Source: JAFASC01 sp036265935 (GTDB lineage: Bacteria > Pseudomonadota > Alphaproteobacteria > Rhizobiales > Beijerinckiaceae). Taken from it: a stretch of 18,878 bases of DNA. Made by a program: the position numbers and the translations under genes. The notes beneath the pieces are model-generated. The model saw only the letters and a program-made list of their open reading frames with translations. It did not search any database and was not told the DNA's origin. The stretch spans positions 1 through 18,878 of the forward strand of contig DATAOB010000127.1 of assembly GCA_036265935.1 (NCBI GenBank). The letters run 5' to 3'. This document shows, one piece after another, positions 16,614 through 18,878 of this stretch. Every line of letters starts with the position of its first letter. Positions within the stretch are counted from its first letter, which is position 1.

Positions 16614-17312
16614 TCAGCGCTTCGACGCCTCGTAGCGTGCCTTGGTCTCGGCATTCATGGGGTAAAGGCCGGGCAGGTTCGCGCCTTTGTCGACCTCGCC
16701 CATGATCCATTCTTCCATGCGCTCCTGCTCGGGCGCGGCGGCGACCACTTCGTCGAGGAGTTTTGCCGGAATGAGCACGGCGCCGTCGTCATCGACCACG
16801 ACGATGTCATCGGGGAAAACGGCAACGCCGCCGCAGCCGATCGGCTGCTGCCAGGCAACGAACGTGAGACCCGCGACCGACGGCGGCGCGGCGCCGCCCC
16901 GACACCACACGGGAAGCCCGGTGCCGAGCACGCCGGCGACGTCGCGCACAACGCCGTCGGTGATCAGCGCCGCGACGCCGCGCTTCTTCATGCGCGCGCA
17001 AAGAATGTCGCCGAAAATGCCGGCAGCGGTAACACCCATCGCATCGACGACGGTGATAACGCCCTCCGGCATCGCCTCGATTGCCGCGCGTGTTGAAATC
17101 GGCGACGCCCAGGATTCGGGCGTGGCGAGATCTTCCCGCGCCGGCACGAAGCGCAGCGTGAAGGCGGGGCCGACGAGCCGCGGCTGTCCCGCGCGCAACG
17201 GCCGCGTGCCGCGCATCCAGACATTACGCAGACCCTTCTTCAAAAGGATCGTGGTGATCGTCGCGGTTGAGACCTTGGCGAGAATATCCCTGGTTTTCTG
17301 ATCGAACGGCAT
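16614..17312 (-). CDS. RraA-like protein / HMG-CHA aldolase family lyase
   Basis: This is a 232-residue member of the RraA / 4-hydroxy-4-methyl-2-oxoglutarate (HMG) aldolase family, which includes pyruvate-releasing class II aldolases and oxaloacetate decarboxylases as well as the RNase E inhibitor RraA. GDILCARMKKRGVAALITDG (101-120) and the following Arg123-Asp124 match the G-X20-R-D/E active-site pattern of the aldolases. VVVDDDGAVLIP near 171-182 is also family-typical. The product is longer than E. coli RraA (161 residues). The ATG at 17312 follows AGGGAG (plus 17318-17323); the frame is open far upstream, but that part is antisense-like filler within the flavoprotein gene. Sitting beside a UxaA-type dehydratase, it is better read as a catabolic C-C lyase than as an RNase regulator. 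Confidence 0.85.
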   Translation of the reverse strand: MPFDQKTRDILAKVSTATITTILLKKGLRNVWMRGTRPLRAGQPRLVGPAFTLRFVPAREDLATPESWASPISTRAAIEAMPEGVITVVDAMGVTAAGIFGDILCARMKKRGVAALITDGVVRDVAGVLGTGLPVWCRGGAAPPSVAGLTFVAWQQPIGCGGVAVFPDDIVVVDDDGAVLIPAKLLDEVVAAAPEQERMEEWIMGEVDKGANLPGLYPMNAETKARYEASKR

Positions 17313-17338
17313 CGCGGCTCCCTGGAAATGCGCGCCCC

Positions 17339-18487
17339 TCATAGGCCGAAGCGCGCAGGCGGTCGAGCGGGCTTCAGTGCGGTAGTACTGCGCGCGATCT
17401 CGGCTACGTGGTCCCCCAGCGCCAGCGAGGACGTAAGCCCCGGCGACTCGATCCCAAAAAGGTTGATGAGGCCGGCGACGCCGTGCTCTCGCGGCGTTTG
17501 CACGACGAAATCCTGCGCCGCAATCGCCGGAGGCACGATTTTTGGCCTGATGCCGGCATAGCCCGGTTGAAGAGAGCCATCCGGAAGGTCCGGCCAATAG
17601 CGGCGGATCGCTTTGTAGAAGCGCTCGCCGCGCGCCGGATCGACATTGTAGTCGATCGTCTCGACCCACTCGACGTCCGGGCCGAATTTCGCCTGCCCGC
17701 CGAGATCGAGCGTCAGGTGCACGCCGAGGCCGCCGGGCTCCGGCACCGGATAGATGAGATGGGAGAAGGGCGACCGCACGGTCAGGGTGAAGTAATTGCC
17801 TTTGGCGAAGTAGCGGGTCGGCACGGCCTCCTGCGGCATGCCGGCGATGTTTCGCGCGATCAGCGGCGCTTCGAGGCCCGCTGCGTTGACGAGCAGCCGG
17901 CAGGCGAGCGTCATCGGCTCGGCGCCGCCGATCCGGAGTGCAATCCCCGCCTCTCCCGCGCGCCCGCCGACGAGCGGCGCGTTGAGGCCAAGGCTCGCGC
18001 CGACCGCCTCCGCATCCCCGAGCAGCGCCAGCATCAGATGATGCGAATCGACGATTCCGGTCGATGGCGAGAGCAGCGCGCCACTGCAGGCGAGCGCCGG
18101 CTCCAGCGCCTGCGCCTCGACCGCGGTCAGAAAGCGGAGATCCTCGACGCCATTCGCCCGCGCCCGTGCTTCGATCGAAGCGAGCTTGCCCGCCTCGGCC
18201 CCGTTAGTGGCGACGATGAGCTTCCCGCAGTTTTTATGCGGCACGCCGTGATCGGCACAGAATTGATAAAGCGCACGCTTTCCGGCGACGCAGAAGCGCG
18301 CCATCAGGCTGTCCTTCGGATAGTAGATGCCGGCGTGAATGACCTCGCTGTTGCGCGAGGAAATGCCGGTGCCGATCGCCTCCGCTGCTTCGAGAATGAT
18401 CACCTCGCGGCCGGCTTGTGCCAGCGCCCGCCCGATTGCGAGCCCGACCACACCGGCGCCGACGACCACGCAATCGACCTGATCCAT
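17339..18487 (-). CDS. FAD-dependent oxidoreductase, L-2-hydroxyglutarate oxidase/dehydrogenase-like
   Basis: This is a 382-residue DAO-type flavoprotein. The N-terminal dinucleotide fold shows VVVGAGVVGLAIG (GxGxxG at 10-15) with the ribose-binding Glu33. SRNSEVIHAGIYYPKDSL (44-61), NCGKLIVAT and LIYPVPEPGGLGVHLTLD match E. coli LhgO (NSGVIHAGVYY, NCGKMLVAT, HLIYPIPDP...LGVHLT). The C-terminal FGIESPGLTSSLALG closes the FAD site. It probably oxidises a 2-hydroxyacid to the 2-oxoacid, passing electrons to quinone or oxygen; L-2-hydroxyglutarate is the family default and not proven. The ATG at 18487 has AGAGG 4 bases upstream. It is the first gene of the minus-strand locus, 26 bases before the RraA-like gene, and diverges from tRNA-Phe. 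Confidence 0.88.
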   Translation of the reverse strand: MDQVDCVVVGAGVVGLAIGRALAQAGREVIILEAAEAIGTGISSRNSEVIHAGIYYPKDSLMARFCVAGKRALYQFCADHGVPHKNCGKLIVATNGAEAGKLASIEARARANGVEDLRFLTAVEAQALEPALACSGALLSPSTGIVDSHHLMLALLGDAEAVGASLGLNAPLVGGRAGEAGIALRIGGAEPMTLACRLLVNAAGLEAPLIARNIAGMPQEAVPTRYFAKGNYFTLTVRSPFSHLIYPVPEPGGLGVHLTLDLGGQAKFGPDVEWVETIDYNVDPARGERFYKAIRRYWPDLPDGSLQPGYAGIRPKIVPPAIAAQDFVVQTPREHGVAGLINLFGIESPGLTSSLALGDHVAEIARSTTALKPARPPARFGL

Positions 18488-18560
18488 GCACCTCTGCCCA
18501 CCTGCCGCGCACCCCCTCTAGGAGAGGCAACGGCAGAAGGGCAACCCGCCCGGCGCGTGC

Positions 18561-18590
18561 TGGACAAGGCCGCGTCGTCTCCCCTATATG
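18561..18590 (+). promoter_or_regulatory. Candidate promoter of tRNA-Phe
   Basis: TGGACA (18561-18566) and TATATG (18585-18590) are separated by 18 bases. The -10-like site ends 22 bases before the mature tRNA 5' end, a normal distance for a tRNA gene. The AT-rich hexamer is exceptional in this GC-rich spacer. Confidence 0.5.
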
Positions 18591-18612
18591 GCCGCGCCCG
18601 GCAGGCCGGCGC

Positions 18613-18688
18613 GCCCAGGTAGCTCAGTTGGTAGAGCATGCGACTGAAAATCGCAGTGTCGGTGGTTCGATTCCGCCCCTGGGCACCA
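18613..18688 (+). tRNA. tRNA-Phe (anticodon GAA)
   Basis: The 76-base sequence folds as a standard cloverleaf. The acceptor stem GCCCAGG (18613-18619) pairs with CCTGGGC (18678-18684). The D-arm is GCTC...GAGC (18622-18637). The anticodon stem TGCGA/TCGCA encloses loop CTGAAAA, with GAA at 18646-18648. The T-arm is GGTGG TTCGATT CCGCC. The discriminator is A, and the CCA end is encoded at 18686-18688. It decodes UUC/UUU. Confidence 0.98.
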
Positions 18689-18878
18689 ACAAAGTCAAAG
18701 ACTTAGACGAGAGCGCCGAAAGTTTTAGCCAGTCCGGAATTCCGGATTTAGCCACTTGTTCCGGTTTGTTCTCCCGGGAGGTTCGCGGAAAAGTCTCCTC
18801 TGATCGGTGCGCGCGCGCTCGCACCCTCGCTGCGGATAAAGACTACATCCTACTTAGAGATCTACAATCCCCTGCTGG
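18689..18878. other. Non-coding tail after tRNA-Phe, no gene seen
   Basis: The 190 bases to the window edge contain no supported gene. The sequence is noticeably richer in A/T than the rest of the window, particularly at 18689-18775 and after 18835. The only longer open frame is a minus-strand one whose end (RGGIEPPTLRFSVACSTN) is the antisense of the tRNA, a known false gene. The tail also has the palindrome and direct repeats listed separately. No clear terminator hairpin for the tRNA is visible. Confidence 0.5.
18724..18754. repeat. 14-base perfect palindrome flanked by 8-base direct repeats
   Basis: TTTAGCCA occurs at 18724-18731 and again at 18747-18754, a spacing of 23 bases. Between them lies TCCGGAATTCCGGA (18733-18746), which is its own reverse complement. 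A further TTCCGG follows a few bases on (18760-18765). The arrangement is the kind bound by a dimeric DNA-binding protein or an integrase, 36 bases after a tRNA 3' end. The function is unknown. Confidence 0.6.

Noticed and set aside
17313..17669. 119-codon extension of the RraA-like protein
   Set aside because: It overlaps the flavoprotein gene, has no family similarity, and a good Shine-Dalgarno precedes the ATG at 17312.
17408..18622. 404-codon plus-strand open frame
   Set aside because: It is the antisense of the flavoprotein gene and runs into the tRNA; its composition is typical of a shadow frame.
18624..18824. 66-residue minus-strand frame ending in RGGIEPPTLRFSVACSTN
   Set aside because: This end is the reverse complement of the tRNA-Phe gene and is a well-known false protein in databases.

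Overview
The window is a GC-rich stretch of a bacterial chromosome, most likely from an alphaproteobacterium of the Hyphomicrobiales/Rhizobiales. The basis is the gene set and order mfd–sdhE / recG / DUF502–glmS–glmU, the Tat-exported OpgD, and a palindromic repeat of a type common in that group. I cannot name a genus. Coding density is high. No gene shows an internal frameshift; only mfd is cut, by the window edge. There are no insertion sequences and no CRISPR array.

Bases 1-5240 hold DNA repair and respiratory-assembly genes. On the minus strand are the 5' third of mfd (transcription-repair coupling factor), sdhE (FAD insertion into succinate dehydrogenase) with a plausible own promoter, and a stand-alone cytochrome P450. 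recG (branched-DNA helicase) diverges from the P450 on the plus strand.

Bases 5244-13257 hold cell-envelope genes. A DUF502 membrane protein gene meets recG head-on with a 3-base gap. It follows glmU–glmS, which make UDP-N-acetylglucosamine and glucosamine-6-phosphate. A 240-base divergent spacer separates glmU from opgD–opgH, which export and build periplasmic beta-glucans. The start of opgH overlaps the stop of opgD by 4 bases. The two halves draw on fructose-6-phosphate/UDP-GlcNAc and UDP-glucose respectively.

Bases 13280-18487 look like an undescribed hydroxy-acid or sugar-acid catabolic locus. On the minus strand, in order of transcription, are an L-2-hydroxyglutarate-oxidase-like flavoprotein, an RraA/HMG-aldolase-like lyase, a small SAF-domain subunit, a large UxaA/SuyB-like lyase subunit, and a DUF1932 NAD(P) dehydrogenase. 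A large stem-loop repeat sits between the last two. An adducin-like class II aldolase converges on this set from the plus strand, directly downstream of opgH. The chemistry fits oxidation, elimination and C-C cleavage, but the substrate cannot be read from sequence. This locus is the best candidate here for a new pathway.

Bases 18561-18878 hold a tRNA-Phe(GAA) gene with a recognisable promoter and encoded CCA. After it comes a non-coding tail of visibly different character that contains a 14-base palindrome and an 8-base direct repeat, which may be the edge of a tRNA-targeted integration site.
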